Under the pieces are notes generated by a model, which did no database searches, was not told the origin of the DNA, and saw only the letters and a program-made list of their open reading frames with translations. Positions 26,438 through 35,759 of a stretch of DNA of 64,000 bases are shown here, in pieces. The translations under genes were made by a program, and so were the position numbers. The stretch is from contig CP170191.1 in assembly GCA_042434945.1 (NCBI GenBank), positions 3,968,001-4,032,000 of the forward strand, written 5' to 3'. Each line of letters starts with the position of its first letter. The stretch's first letter is position 1. Source of the stretch: Escherichia hormaechei_A (GTDB lineage: Bacteria; Pseudomonadota; Gammaproteobacteria; Enterobacterales; Enterobacteriaceae).

Positions 26438-29056
26438 TCATTGTTGAGCCAAAGCCTGATCCGATGGTTGTGCCGTTTCGCTCCGCTCCGGGCGGCGCGG
26501 AATAAACGATACAACCCAGGAAACCAGAGAAGTCAGCACACGGAATATGCCCTTCACCGAAGAAGGCGCAAACTCCGCCAGATGGCGGTAGCCACGGAAG
26601 CCGAGCTTCAGAATATCCAGCAGACTTTCCAGCGGCTTATCTTCCGGGTAGCTGTCCTGCCAGAGCGCCCATGTATCCGCACGGGCAAACGTACACTGCA
26701 CAAAATCGATATGTTGCTGGGTGGTGAGCGGCATTAATTTCAGCCCAACTTCATTACCCATCACGCGCGCCACCTGGGTCGGGAAGACGTATTCCTGCTG
26801 ACCGCGTTTAAGCAACAGATTCACTTTCTGCCCTTCCAGAATCTGCGCCTGACCGTTGATCTTGATCCCCAAACCACCGTCGGAGAAATCCTGAACGGTA
26901 CACGAGAAGAGGTGACCATCTTCGCGGGCAATTGCCGCGGGCATCGTCATCTCCACGCGGTGCGATCGGCGTACCTGTTTGCTTTCTACCGATACCGCAA
27001 CTGCGCCGCCAAGAACAATCAGGTTGTAGAACACCCACACCATACTGACGACCACGGTGAGCATCTCGGTTGGCGGGCCATAGAAGTAGCGCCAGATGCC
27101 TACCGCAACGCCCACCAGGTTGAGCAGGACAAGGAAGATGTAGGGCCGCGAGATCACCCAGTCGACGTACTCTTCTTCCACCAGTCCACCTTTGGCGGTG
27201 ACGTTAAATTTGCCTTTGTGCGGGTTAATCAGCGCCACCAGCGTCGGTGGTGCGATATACCACGCCAGCACCGTTTCGTAGATTTCACTCCAGAAAGAGT
27301 GGCGATATTTGCCCTGGATCTTGGAGTTGGTCAGGCTGGCATGGATCATATGCGGCAGCACGAATAGGGCGATCATCAACGCTGGCGCATAGATGATGTA
27401 GGCATGAAGCAGCAGGAACGCCAGCGGCGCAGTCAGGAAGATCAGCCGTGGAATGCCCGACAAGAAGTGGAACATGGCGTTGACGTAGCACAGCCGCTGA
27501 GCAAACTTCAGTCCTTTACCGGTGAGCGGGTTATCGAGACGAAAGATTTGTACCATCCCGCGCGCCCAGCGAATACGCTGACCGATATGCGCCGACAGAC
27601 TTTCGGTCACCAGCCCCGCCGCCTGCGGAATACGCATATACGCGGAGGTATAGCCACGACGGTGCAAACGCAGAGAAGTATGCGCATCTTCAGTCACGGT
27701 TTCGACAGCAATGCCGCCAATTTCATCCAGCGGCTTACGACGAATCACCGCACAGGAACCGCAGAAGAAAGTGGCGTCCCACATATCGTTGCCATCCTGC
27801 ACCAGACCATAGAACAGCGTGCCTTCGTTCGGTGTTTTACGAAAACGCCCCAGGTTGCGTTCAAACGGGTCCGGCGAGAAGAAGTGGTGTGGAGTCTGCA
27901 TCATCGCCAGCTGTTTCTCTTTCAGGAACCAGCCCATGGTCATTTGCAGGAACGATCGCGTTGGTACGTGGTCGCAGTCGAAAATCGACACGAACTCGCC
28001 TTTGGCATATTTCAGCGCATTGTTGATGTTGCCCGCTTTCGCATGTTCATGAGTGGTACGGGCGATATATTTCACCCCCACGTTTTGCGCAAACTGGCGA
28101 AACTCTTCCCTACCGCCGTCATCGAGGATCCAGATGTTCAGCTTGTCTTTCGGCCAGTCGATACCCAGCGAGGCGTAAATAGTATTTTTCACCACGTTGA
28201 GATCTTCGTTGTAAGTCGGGACAAAGATATCCACCGACGGCCACAGCGACATATCTTTCGGCAATGGCACCGGCTGACGATTCAGCGGCCATACTACCTG
28301 GAAGTAGCCGAGCACCAGCACAATCCACGCGTACGTTTCAGCGAAGAGCAGAATAAGCCCGCACACCAGGCTGACCGGATCGTCCCAGTTCAGCGTAGAG
28401 GTGTAACGCCACCAGATATAACGGCAAGAAACGGTCAGCGACAGCACAATCAACATTAGCGCCGAGAAGCGCCCCGGCATCCGCCGTACGATCAGCGCTA
28501 CACCCCACAGCAGCATCAGGAAGATAAACTGCGCCAGCGGGTTAAACGGTTGAGTAACGCAGATTAACGCCAGAATCAGCGAGAACACCACAACCACGCC
28601 GAGAATAAAACGCCGCAAGCCCGGGTGTAGGTGCCCGAGCTCTTTGTGGTTATCTAAATGACCCGTTTTGTCGCCCACCCGGTCAGGTAGCCGGTCAAGC
28701 CACTGGTGGTAGTGTTCACGCAGGTTCTGCACACGATCGAAGCTGCGCCAGCGGGACGTTTTTTTCTCCGCGCCCGTTGAGGTCGTTAGTAGCCAGATGG
28801 ACTGAATAGCGTAGCGCGCGGGATCCAGCGGACGCGGCTTGTCAGGGTTGATATGCGGATAGAGTTCACCGTGGCGCGCACGAATGCGTTGCCAGCGGGG
28901 ATGTTCGAGGGGGATGAACATCCACGCCAGAATCATCCACAAACAGCCCAGCGCAGCGCTCAGCGACGAGGCGCCGTGATGACGGTAATGGCGGTAGCGT
29001 TCACTTAAGCGCGAACTGACCGGCGGAATGAGCAGCCAGTTAGTCAGGCGGCTCAT
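26438..29056 (-). CDS. bcsA: Cellulose synthase catalytic subunit BcsA, apparent hybrid gene
   Basis: 872 residues. Makes beta-1,4-glucan from UDP-glucose and moves it across the inner membrane. Membrane helices flank a family 2 glycosyltransferase domain with the motifs DDGG, DCDHVPT, TEDAHTSLRLH and QRIRWARG. The C-terminal PilZ domain has RRSHR and DFSDGGLG, the c-di-GMP binding residues, so activation by c-di-GMP is expected. About the first 157 residues are diverged from K-12; from FSLILALICVTQP to the C-terminus it reads as K-12, putting a breakpoint near 28585. The start overlaps the bcsQ stop by 4 nt. Confidence 0.96.
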   Translation of the reverse strand: MSRLTNWLLIPPVSSRLSERYRHYRHHGASSLSAALGCLWMILAWMFIPLEHPRWQRIRARHGELYPHINPDKPRPLDPARYAIQSIWLLTTSTGAEKKTSRWRSFDRVQNLREHYHQWLDRLPDRVGDKTGHLDNHKELGHLHPGLRRFILGVVVVFSLILALICVTQPFNPLAQFIFLMLLWGVALIVRRMPGRFSALMLIVLSLTVSCRYIWWRYTSTLNWDDPVSLVCGLILLFAETYAWIVLVLGYFQVVWPLNRQPVPLPKDMSLWPSVDIFVPTYNEDLNVVKNTIYASLGIDWPKDKLNIWILDDGGREEFRQFAQNVGVKYIARTTHEHAKAGNINNALKYAKGEFVSIFDCDHVPTRSFLQMTMGWFLKEKQLAMMQTPHHFFSPDPFERNLGRFRKTPNEGTLFYGLVQDGNDMWDATFFCGSCAVIRRKPLDEIGGIAVETVTEDAHTSLRLHRRGYTSAYMRIPQAAGLVTESLSAHIGQRIRWARGMVQIFRLDNPLTGKGLKFAQRLCYVNAMFHFLSGIPRLIFLTAPLAFLLLHAYIIYAPALMIALFVLPHMIHASLTNSKIQGKYRHSFWSEIYETVLAWYIAPPTLVALINPHKGKFNVTAKGGLVEEEYVDWVISRPYIFLVLLNLVGVAVGIWRYFYGPPTEMLTVVVSMVWVFYNLIVLGGAVAVSVESKQVRRSHRVEMTMPAAIAREDGHLFSCTVQDFSDGGLGIKINGQAQILEGQKVNLLLKRGQQEYVFPTQVARVMGNEVGLKLMPLTTQQHIDFVQCTFARADTWALWQDSYPEDKPLESLLDILKLGFRGYRHLAEFAPSSVKGIFRVLTSLVSWVVSFIPRRPERSETAQPSDQALAQQ

Positions 29057-29805
29057 ACTGAACTCCCGGCAGGCTCCGGCCGTTTAGCAAAGTGCAGCAG
29101 ACACCAGTTGGCCAGCGTCAGGATCTCTTCCGCCGCCAGTGAATCGCTACGGTACTCCCCGAGAGGTTGTTTGGACGCGAGGCACTCCGCCATCGCTTCG
29201 TCACGATGAATCACCATCGGCAACAGGCGGCGCTGACTCTGGAGCCAGACCTGGTAGAGATCGTCCTGGATCTGGCTGCCAATGCGCAGATCGTTGATCA
29301 GAATATGGGCATTGGCAGGCATCGGCTGCTGATGCAGACGGATATGACAATTCGCATCTACGTTCGCGATGGAGAGCACATGGTCGCACTGCGCCAGCAG
29401 CTGGCGGGTCAGCGACGCGGCACCGTGCGGCAGGTCCAGCAGGATCCACTGATAGTGCCCGCTCTCTTTCAGGCTCTGCAATGCGGTGATGAAGCGAGAG
29501 AACAGGCGCTGGTACGCGGCTTCATTCCCGCGCTCGGTTTCGGTCAATTGACCAAAGGGAAGCAAATCGAGCTGGGAGGTATAACGCAAACCCGCATCCC
29601 GCCAGTCTTTATCGTCCAGAAGCGCGCGTCCCCAGCCGTTTGCATGCGTAAAGTCGACATTGAATGACATGCGCAGCAAATTATCGGAACAGGCATCAAT
29701 GACCAGTACCGATTCACCTAATACCTGCAATGACCACGCCAGCGCCGCGGTAACGGAAGTTGTACCCACCCCACCACGGACGCCCTGTAATCCTAGTACA
29801 GCCAT
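29053..29805 (-). CDS. bcsQ: MinD/ParA-like ATPase BcsQ
   Basis: 250 residues. In E. coli it is required for cellulose synthesis, located at the pole, and forms part of the inner-membrane Bcs complex with BcsR and BcsE. The deviant Walker A is GVRGGVGTTSVT at the N-terminus, with WILLDLPHGA as the switch and Walker B region. It is full length; K-12 itself carries a stop codon in bcsQ, so this allele should be cellulose-competent. The start is the ATG at 29805, preceded in frame by a TTG; the stop overlaps bcsA (ATGA). The sequence is diverged from K-12. Confidence 0.95.
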   Translation of the reverse strand: MAVLGLQGVRGGVGTTSVTAALAWSLQVLGESVLVIDACSDNLLRMSFNVDFTHANGWGRALLDDKDWRDAGLRYTSQLDLLPFGQLTETERGNEAAYQRLFSRFITALQSLKESGHYQWILLDLPHGAASLTRQLLAQCDHVLSIANVDANCHIRLHQQPMPANAHILINDLRIGSQIQDDLYQVWLQSQRRLLPMVIHRDEAMAECLASKQPLGEYRSDSLAAEEILTLANWCLLHFAKRPEPAGSSV

Positions 29806-29816
29806 CAATGGCTTCC

Positions 29817-30005
29817 TTATTGTTGTTGGGCAAACTCAGCTAATAACGGCCAACGTTTAATAGCCGCCGCCAACTGTTCACGCTGGGAAATATCGGTGTA
29901 ATCTATTTCAGGCAAAGAAAAAGCCTGCGTGAGTGCCAAAAAATCGTTCTGGAATGTGTAACCCAGACTTGAGTCGACTGGGGTTGCGGGTTCGTTATTT
30001 TGCAT
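29817..30005 (-). CDS. bcsR: Small cellulose biosynthesis protein BcsR
   Basis: 62 residues, the same length as E. coli BcsR, with the conserved core IDYTDISQREQLAAAIKRWP and the C-terminal LLAEFAQQ. BcsR binds BcsQ and helps assemble the BcsE-containing cytoplasmic part of the secretion system. I start at MQNNEP (30005), which has a purine-rich GGGATGAAAAAAG stretch upstream; a longer in-frame start at 30065 exists but is not conserved. It is the first gene of the bcsRQABZC operon, divergent from bcsE. Confidence 0.92.
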   Translation of the reverse strand: MQNNEPATPVDSSLGYTFQNDFLALTQAFSLPEIDYTDISQREQLAAAIKRWPLLAEFAQQQ

Positions 30006-30178
30006 TCTTTTTTCATCCCTTTGAGTAAAATCATAAGATTCAGATGCAGCGAGGCGTCCTGCCATTAAATTTCATTTACATGCTAAATCTGATGTTCTTT
30101 AATTTCAATGTTAGGTTTATTTCTACGCTTTCGCTAGTAAACTGAGAGACATAGAAATTCGACGAAAAGAGGGACACC

Positions 30179-31741
30179 GTGGACTCCATATTTTCTATTG
30201 GCATCCAGTCATTATGGGACGAATTGCGCCACATGCCAGTCGGAGGAGTCTGGTGGGTTAATACGGATCGTAATGAAGATGCCATCAGTCTGGTAAACCA
30301 GACGATAGCGGCGCAGGGGAAGGATTCCCGCGTGGCCGTCATTACGATGGGCGAAGAGCCGAAGTCAATCATCAGACTCGACAGTGACCATGGACCCCAG
30401 ACAGTACGATTATTTTCCATGCCTGCGGAGGCTGACAGTCTATACTTTTTACCCCACGATATTCAGTGTTCTATTGTTCCTGAACACTATTTACTGATTC
30501 TAAAATGCTCTAATGATGGCCTGCAAAATATACCGTCTGAAAAGCTTCTGAAATGGCTGGGAAGAATCAACAGATGGGCAAAAAATCAAAATTGCACCTT
30601 ATTGGTTGTTAACCCAGGCAGTAATAATGACAAGCTTTTTTCACTTTTAATGAGTGAATACCGTTCTCTCTATGGCCTGGCCAGTATTCGGGTCCAGACC
30701 GACAGCCATCTTTACGACGTGGCTTTCTGGTGCAATGAAAAAGGGGTGAGCTCCCGACAACAACTTACACTCAAACAAGTCGGGGATGAGTGGCATCTTG
30801 CTCAACAGGAAGAGACGGTAGTTCAGCCACGCAGTGATGAAAAACGTGTTCTGAGCCATATTGCGGTACTGGAAGGTGCGCCTGCACTGTCTGAGCACTG
30901 GTCACTGTTCGATACCAATGAAGCCTTATTTGATGAGGCGCGCACCACGCAGGCGGCGACTATTATCTTCTCGTTGATCCAGAATAACCAAATCGAAACG
31001 CTGGCAAGGCACATTCACACATTACGTCGCCAGCGCGGCAGCGCGTTAAAAATTGTAGTGCGTGAAAATAATACCAGCCTGCGCGCCACCGATGAGCGCT
31101 TATTACTGGGCTGCGGCGCGAATATGGTCATTCCGTGGAATGCTCCCCTGTCGCGCTGTCTGACGCTGATCGAAAGCATCCAGGGCCAGCAGTTTAATCG
31201 ACATGTTCCGGAAGATATCAGCACCCTGCTTTCAATGACGCAGCCGATGAAACTGCGCGGCTACCAGAAATGGGACACCTTCTGCGATGCGGTGGGCAAC
31301 ATGATGAGCAATACGCTGTTACCGGCAGACGGAAAAGGGGTGATGGTTGCCCTGCGCCCCGTGCCGGGTATTCGCGTTGAGCAGGCGCTCACTCTGTGCC
31401 GCCCTAACCGTATCGGGGACATCATGACCATTGGCGATAACCGCCTGGTGCTGTTCCTCTCCTTCTGCCGGGTGAACGATCTGGATACTGCACTTAACCA
31501 TATCTTCCCGCTTCCTACCGCGGATATCTTCTCGAACCGTATGGTCTGGTTTGAAGATAACCTGATCGCGGCTGAGCTTGTCCAGATGCGTGCCCTGCCA
31601 CCTGAAAAGTGGGCCAAACCGTTGCCTGTCACAAGCGGCGCCAAACCGGTTCTGAACGCGAAACATGACGGGCATGTCTGGCGACGGGTACCCGAGCCGC
31701 TACGCTTACTGGATGAGAACAAGGAGAGCGCGCCATTATGA
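30179..31741 (+). CDS. bcsE: c-di-GMP-binding protein BcsE, GTG start
   Basis: 520 residues. BcsE binds c-di-GMP through a degenerate GGDEF-like (GIL) domain and boosts cellulose output; the RxGD-type motif is visible as RPNRIGD in ALTLCRPNRIGDIMTIG. In E. coli the protein begins MRDTVDP; here the codon in that ATG position is AAG (30167), and I take the downstream GTG at 30179 (MDSIFSIGIQS), which has AGAGGG six bases upstream. It is divergent from bcsR across 173 bp (30006-30178), which must hold both promoters. It overlaps bcsF by 4 nt. Diverged from K-12. Confidence 0.93.
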   Translation: MDSIFSIGIQSLWDELRHMPVGGVWWVNTDRNEDAISLVNQTIAAQGKDSRVAVITMGEEPKSIIRLDSDHGPQTVRLFSMPAEADSLYFLPHDIQCSIVPEHYLLILKCSNDGLQNIPSEKLLKWLGRINRWAKNQNCTLLVVNPGSNNDKLFSLLMSEYRSLYGLASIRVQTDSHLYDVAFWCNEKGVSSRQQLTLKQVGDEWHLAQQEETVVQPRSDEKRVLSHIAVLEGAPALSEHWSLFDTNEALFDEARTTQAATIIFSLIQNNQIETLARHIHTLRRQRGSALKIVVRENNTSLRATDERLLLGCGANMVIPWNAPLSRCLTLIESIQGQQFNRHVPEDISTLLSMTQPMKLRGYQKWDTFCDAVGNMMSNTLLPADGKGVMVALRPVPGIRVEQALTLCRPNRIGDIMTIGDNRLVLFLSFCRVNDLDTALNHIFPLPTADIFSNRMVWFEDNLIAAELVQMRALPPEKWAKPLPVTSGAKPVLNAKHDGHVWRRVPEPLRLLDENKESAPL

Positions 31742-31932
31742 ATATCAGCGATATCATCCAACTGGTTGTTCTGTGCGCGCTGATTTTTTTGCCGCTTGGC
31801 TACTATGCACGCCATTCCCTGCGCCGTATTCGCGATACGATCAGATTACTGTTCGTCAAACCTCGCTATATTAAACCCGCCGGAACACTGACTCGCGCTC
31901 CGAACGTCAAGGCAAACCGAAAACATGACTAA
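31738..31932 (+). CDS. bcsF: Small inner membrane protein BcsF
   Basis: 64 residues with one N-terminal membrane helix (IIQLVVLCALIFLPLGY) and a basic tail (RHSLRRIRD, KPRYIKPAGT). In E. coli BcsF supports BcsG and the phosphoethanolamine modification system and interacts with BcsE. It overlaps bcsE by 4 nt and bcsG by 8 nt, so the three genes are translationally coupled. Length is within one residue of K-12 BcsF. Confidence 0.93.
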   Translation: MNISDIIQLVVLCALIFLPLGYYARHSLRRIRDTIRLLFVKPRYIKPAGTLTRAPNVKANRKHD

Positions 31933-33604
31933 TTCTACCTATACCTCTTCGGCGCCCTCGCCACTCTGGCAATACTGGCGCGGCCTGTCCGGCTGGAATT
32001 TCTACTTTCTGGTGAAGTTTGGTCTGCTGTGGGCAGGCTATCTTAATTTCCACCCTCTGCTTAACCTGGTGTTTATGGCATTCCTGCTGATGCCAATCCC
32101 GAACCTCAGGCTGCACCGTATACGTCACTGGGTCGCTATCCCCATCGGTTTCGCCCTGTTCTGGCATGATACCTGGCTGCCCGGCCCTGAAAGCATCATG
32201 AGCCAGGGCTCCCAGGTCGCAGGTTTCAGTGCGGACTATATGCTCGATCTGGTTGAGCGCTTTATTAACTGGCAGATGATTGGCGCGGTATTTGTCCTGC
32301 TGGTCGCCTGGCTGTTCCTGTCTCAGTGGATCCGGGTGACGGTGTTTGTCGTCGCGATTATGATCTGGCTTAACGTCCTGACACTGACGGGCCCGAGCTT
32401 CTCGCTGTGGCCAGCCGGTCAGCCGACGACAACCGTGACCACCACGGGCGGTTCCGCCGCCGCGACCGTTGCGACAGCAGGGGATACGCCTGTGGTTGGG
32501 GATATTCCTGCGCAGACTGCACCGCCGACATCCACTAACCTGAACGCGTGGCTCTCCAGTTTTTACGCTGCGGAAGATAAGCGTCAGACGAAATTCCCGG
32601 ACGCGCTGCCTGCCGATGCTCAGCCGTTTGAGCTGCTGGTCATTAACATCTGTTCTCTGTCCTGGGCTGACGTTGACGCGGCTGGTTTGATGTCGCACCC
32701 GCTGTGGTCGCATTTCGATATTCAGTTTAAGGACTTCAACTCGGCCACGTCGTACAGCGGCCCGGCGGCTATCCGCCTGCTGCGCGCCAGCTGCGGACAG
32801 CCTTCGCATAAGAACCTCTACCAGCCGGCAGCTAACCAGTGTTATCTGTTTGATAACCTCGCAAAACTGGGCTTTACCCAGCACCTGATGATGGGCCATA
32901 ACGGTCAGTTCGGTAACTTCCTGAAAGAAGTGCGTGAACAGGGTGGCATGCAGGCCCCGCTGATGGACCAGAAAGGGCTGCCGGTAACGTTGCTGGGCTT
33001 TGATGGCTCGCCGGTGTATGACGATACCGCCGTGCTTCAGCGCTGGTTAGATACCGTCGGCAAAGAGGAAGGGACACGTAGTGCGACGTTCTATAACACG
33101 CTGCCGCTGCACGACGGGAACCATTATCCCGGCGTGAGTAAAACGGCCGATTATAAGGCCCGTGCTCAGAAGTTCTTTGACGAGCTGAACGCGTTCTTCA
33201 ACGAGCTGGAAAAATCAGGTCGCAAAGTGATGGTGGTGGTGGTACCAGAACACGGAGGGGCGCTGAAAGGCGACAGGATGCAGGTGTCTGGTCTGCGCGA
33301 TATCCCAAGCCCGTCCATCACTAACGTTCCGGCCGGGATTAAGTTCTTTGGCATGAAGGCGCCGCATCAGGGAGCGCCCATTGAAATCACCCAGCCAAGC
33401 AGCTATCTGGCTATCTCGGAACTGGTTGCTCGCGCTGTAGACGGTAAGCTGTTTGTGGAAGATAGCGTGAACTGGGATCAGCTCACCAGCGGGCTGCCGC
33501 AGACGGCGGAGGTATCGGAAAACGCCAATGCGGTGGTGATCCAGTATCAGAATAAGCCTTATGTCCGACTGAATGCCGGGGATTGGGTGCCGTATCCGCA
33601 GTGA
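31925..33604 (+). CDS. bcsG: Cellulose phosphoethanolamine transferase BcsG
   Basis: 559 residues. An N-terminal bundle of about four to five membrane helices (residues 1-160) is followed by an Ala/Thr/Pro linker and a periplasmic zinc-dependent transferase domain that moves phosphoethanolamine from lipids to the cellulose C6 position. The residues known to matter in E. coli/Salmonella BcsG are in place: Cys in NICSLSWADVD, nucleophile Ser in TSYSGPAAIRLL, and the Glu-His pair in VVPEHGGAL. It is the last gene of bcsEFG and ends 35 nt before the convergent birA, separated by a perfect palindrome. Confidence 0.95.
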   Translation: MTNSTYTSSAPSPLWQYWRGLSGWNFYFLVKFGLLWAGYLNFHPLLNLVFMAFLLMPIPNLRLHRIRHWVAIPIGFALFWHDTWLPGPESIMSQGSQVAGFSADYMLDLVERFINWQMIGAVFVLLVAWLFLSQWIRVTVFVVAIMIWLNVLTLTGPSFSLWPAGQPTTTVTTTGGSAAATVATAGDTPVVGDIPAQTAPPTSTNLNAWLSSFYAAEDKRQTKFPDALPADAQPFELLVINICSLSWADVDAAGLMSHPLWSHFDIQFKDFNSATSYSGPAAIRLLRASCGQPSHKNLYQPAANQCYLFDNLAKLGFTQHLMMGHNGQFGNFLKEVREQGGMQAPLMDQKGLPVTLLGFDGSPVYDDTAVLQRWLDTVGKEEGTRSATFYNTLPLHDGNHYPGVSKTADYKARAQKFFDELNAFFNELEKSGRKVMVVVVPEHGGALKGDRMQVSGLRDIPSPSITNVPAGIKFFGMKAPHQGAPIEITQPSSYLAISELVARAVDGKLFVEDSVNWDQLTSGLPQTAEVSENANAVVIQYQNKPYVRLNAGDWVPYPQ

Positions 33605-33615
33605 TGACCTGCTAC

Positions 33616-33640
33616 ACCCTCTCCCCTGTGGGGAGAGGGT
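33616..33640. terminator. C-rich palindrome between bcsG and birA, family copy 4
   Basis: ACCCTCTCCCC (33616-33626) and GGGGAGAGGGT (33630-33640) form a perfect 11-bp stem with a 3-nt loop. It fills the gap between the convergent bcsG and birA, and its last base is part of the birA stop. It marks the point where gene order departs from K-12. Confidence 0.8.
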
Positions 33641-34602
33641 TACTCCGCACTTCGTAACGAAATTTCACCGCCCACCCAAGGCTTAATCACGCCATCCTGT
33701 TCAAGAAGCAACGCGCCCTGCGCGTCAATGCCACGTGATGTGCCGTAAATCTCTTTATCCCCAATCAGCAGCTTCACCGGTCGGTTAATAAAGTTATCCA
33801 GCTTTTCCCAGCGGGACAGGAATGGCGCTAACCCCTCTTGTTCAAAGAGCGTCAGCGAACTACGCAACTCATTGATCATGCGGACGGCAAGCGTATTGCG
33901 ATCGATGGTGATCCCCGCTTCCTGCAAGTTGGTCCAGGCCTGGTTCACGACATCGTTCTGCACGTTTCGCATCACCATGTTCAGTCCCGCCCCAATGACG
34001 ATCTGTGCGGCATCGCCTGTTTTTCCCGTCAGTTCGACCAGGATCCCCGCCAGCTTTCGATCGTTGAGATACAGATCGTTGGGCCATTTTACCCGCACCT
34101 GATCGGCACCCAGATCGTGCAGCACCTCTGCCATCACAATGCCGATCACCAGGCTCAGCCCGATGGCCGCAGCTGGCCCCTGTTCAAGCCGCCAGTACAT
34201 GGAAAGGTAGAGGTTGGCGCCAAATGGTGAGAACCACTTACGCCCCCGGCGGCCACGTCCTGCCTGTTGGTACTCGGCAACGCAGGCATCACCGGATTTC
34301 AGCCCGCTCAGGCGATCCAGCAGATACTGGTTCGTCGAATCAATGACCGGCAATACCGCGACGTTACCGTGCCCAATCTGGCTGCGGATGACCTCTTCAT
34401 TCAGTAACTGGATCGGTTCCGGCAGGCTGTAGCCTTTTCCCGGCACCGTAAACACATCCACGCCCCAGTCGCGGAGCGTTTGAATATGCTTATTGATCGC
34501 AGCACGGCTCATGCCCAGCTGTTCGCCCAGCTGCTCGCCAGAATGAAACTCGCCATCGGCAAGGATACCGATGAGAGTTAACGGAATAGTATTGTCCTTC
34601 AC
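33640..34602 (-). CDS. birA: Biotin protein ligase / biotin operon repressor BirA
   Basis: 320 residues. It activates biotin to biotinyl-AMP, biotinylates AccB, and with bound biotinyl-AMP represses the bio operon. The N-terminal winged helix (SGEQLGEQLGMSRAAINKHI) is followed by the ligase domain with the adenylate loop GRGRRGRKWFSPFG and KWPNDLYL, and a small C-terminal SH3-like domain. It overlaps the murB stop by 4 nt, as in E. coli. Sequence is diverged from K-12. In K-12 this gene lies beside rrnB, near 90 min, far from bcsG. Confidence 0.96.
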   Translation of the reverse strand: MKDNTIPLTLIGILADGEFHSGEQLGEQLGMSRAAINKHIQTLRDWGVDVFTVPGKGYSLPEPIQLLNEEVIRSQIGHGNVAVLPVIDSTNQYLLDRLSGLKSGDACVAEYQQAGRGRRGRKWFSPFGANLYLSMYWRLEQGPAAAIGLSLVIGIVMAEVLHDLGADQVRVKWPNDLYLNDRKLAGILVELTGKTGDAAQIVIGAGLNMVMRNVQNDVVNQAWTNLQEAGITIDRNTLAVRMINELRSSLTLFEQEGLAPFLSRWEKLDNFINRPVKLLIGDKEIYGTSRGIDAQGALLLEQDGVIKPWVGGEISLRSAE

Positions 34603-35627
34603 GCAATGGTCTCCACGGCATTCACTTCGCCCGTTCGGCCAATAAAGCGAACTTCAGGCTCCAGCCAGACGTTGAATTTTTCGCCCACGCGCTGGCGAAC
34701 ATGATGCGCCAGGTTGACGATATCCTCACTTGTCGCGTTGGACTGGTTGATTAGTACCAGCGCCTGCTGACGATGAACAGCAGCGCCACCAAGAGTCGTA
34801 CCTTTTAATTCACACTGATCGATAAGCCAGCCTGCGGCCAGCTTCACGCTACCATCCGCCTGAGGATAATGCGGGGCCGTTGGCCAGCCGGCGAGAAACG
34901 CTTTTGCATTTTCGCTGCTGATCACCGGGTTTTTGAAGAAACTACCCGCATTTCCGTTTACTTTCGGGTCCGGGAGCTTGGTCATTCGCATGTGGCATAC
35001 GGAATCAAATACCTCACGCGGTGTGACGGTAGCCGGGTCGAGACGGGTCAGATCGCCGTAAGTCAGAACGGGTTTCCAGGCTTTCGCCAGGCGCAGGCCA
35101 ACGGCCACAATGACGAAACGATCCTGATAGTCGTGCTTGAAAATGCTGTCGCGATAGCCAAAGCGGCACTGCTCTGCGGTCAGGCGCTTCGCCGTTCCAG
35201 TCGCGAGTTCGATGCAGTCGACATATTCGCAGACGTGTTTCAGTTCGATGCCGTAGGCACCGATGTTTTGAATAGGAGATGATCCTGCACAGCCCGGGAT
35301 CAGAGCCAGGTTTTCCAGCCCTGGCATCCCTTTTTCAAGGGTATATTGCACCAGATGGTGCCAGTTCTCGCCAGCACCCACGTGTAAATGCCAACTGTCA
35401 GCGCTCTCTTTACGCTCAATCCCCATGATGCGATTGACGATTACCGTCCCCGCAAAATCATCGAGAAACAGGACATTACTTCCTTCGCCCAGAATAAGTA
35501 CGGGTTCACCGTTTTCTGTTGCGTTTTGCCATGCATTCAGCAACTGCTGAGCACTCTCGGCACGTACAATTTGATTAGCATTCCGTTGAATACCAAAGGT
35601 ATTCCAGGGCTTAAGGGAGTGATTCAT
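34599..35627 (-). CDS. murB: UDP-N-acetylenolpyruvoylglucosamine reductase MurB
   Basis: 342 residues; an FAD enzyme that reduces the enolpyruvyl group to make UDP-MurNAc. FAD-binding segments GEGSNVLFLDDF and PGCAGSSPIQNIGAYG are present. The catalytic Ser lies in NGNAGSFFKNP, and the C-terminal Glu in WLEPEVRFIG. The ATG at 35627 starts the murB-birA pair. Clearly diverged from K-12 MurB, while the rRNA genes immediately upstream look K-12-like. K-12 has the same order rrnB-murB-birA. Confidence 0.96.
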   Translation of the reverse strand: MNHSLKPWNTFGIQRNANQIVRAESAQQLLNAWQNATENGEPVLILGEGSNVLFLDDFAGTVIVNRIMGIERKESADSWHLHVGAGENWHHLVQYTLEKGMPGLENLALIPGCAGSSPIQNIGAYGIELKHVCEYVDCIELATGTAKRLTAEQCRFGYRDSIFKHDYQDRFVIVAVGLRLAKAWKPVLTYGDLTRLDPATVTPREVFDSVCHMRMTKLPDPKVNGNAGSFFKNPVISSENAKAFLAGWPTAPHYPQADGSVKLAAGWLIDQCELKGTTLGGAAVHRQQALVLINQSNATSEDIVNLAHHVRQRVGEKFNVWLEPEVRFIGRTGEVNAVETIA

Positions 35628-35720
35628 AGACGCTATCCTGATGCAAAAACCGGGATAGTTTACCGTATATATGGGGGGATAGGTGATTTGTTTATGGAAA
35701 GGAAGCAGGTGCAGAAACGC

Positions 35721-35745
35721 AAAAAGGCCATCCTTCCGGATGGCC
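35721..35745 (-). terminator. rRNA operon terminator
   Basis: On the minus strand GGCCATCC (35745-35738) pairs with GGATGGCC (35733-35726) around a 4-nt loop and is followed by TTTTTGCGTTTC. It lies 15 nt beyond the 5S gene and is the standard rrn intrinsic terminator type. Confidence 0.9.
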
Positions 35746-35759
35746 TCTTCACTTGTTTG

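Noticed and set aside
24088..26514. Longer bcsB start at 26514
   Set aside because: It would extend 29 residues into bcsA; the MKRKLFW start gives a proper signal sequence and the known length.
27404..28459. 351-codon open frame antisense to bcsA
   Set aside because: Shadow of bcsA with no start signal or recognisable domain.
31907..32899. 330-codon open frame antisense to bcsG
   Set aside because: Shadow of bcsG; composition dominated by Arg, Gln and His.
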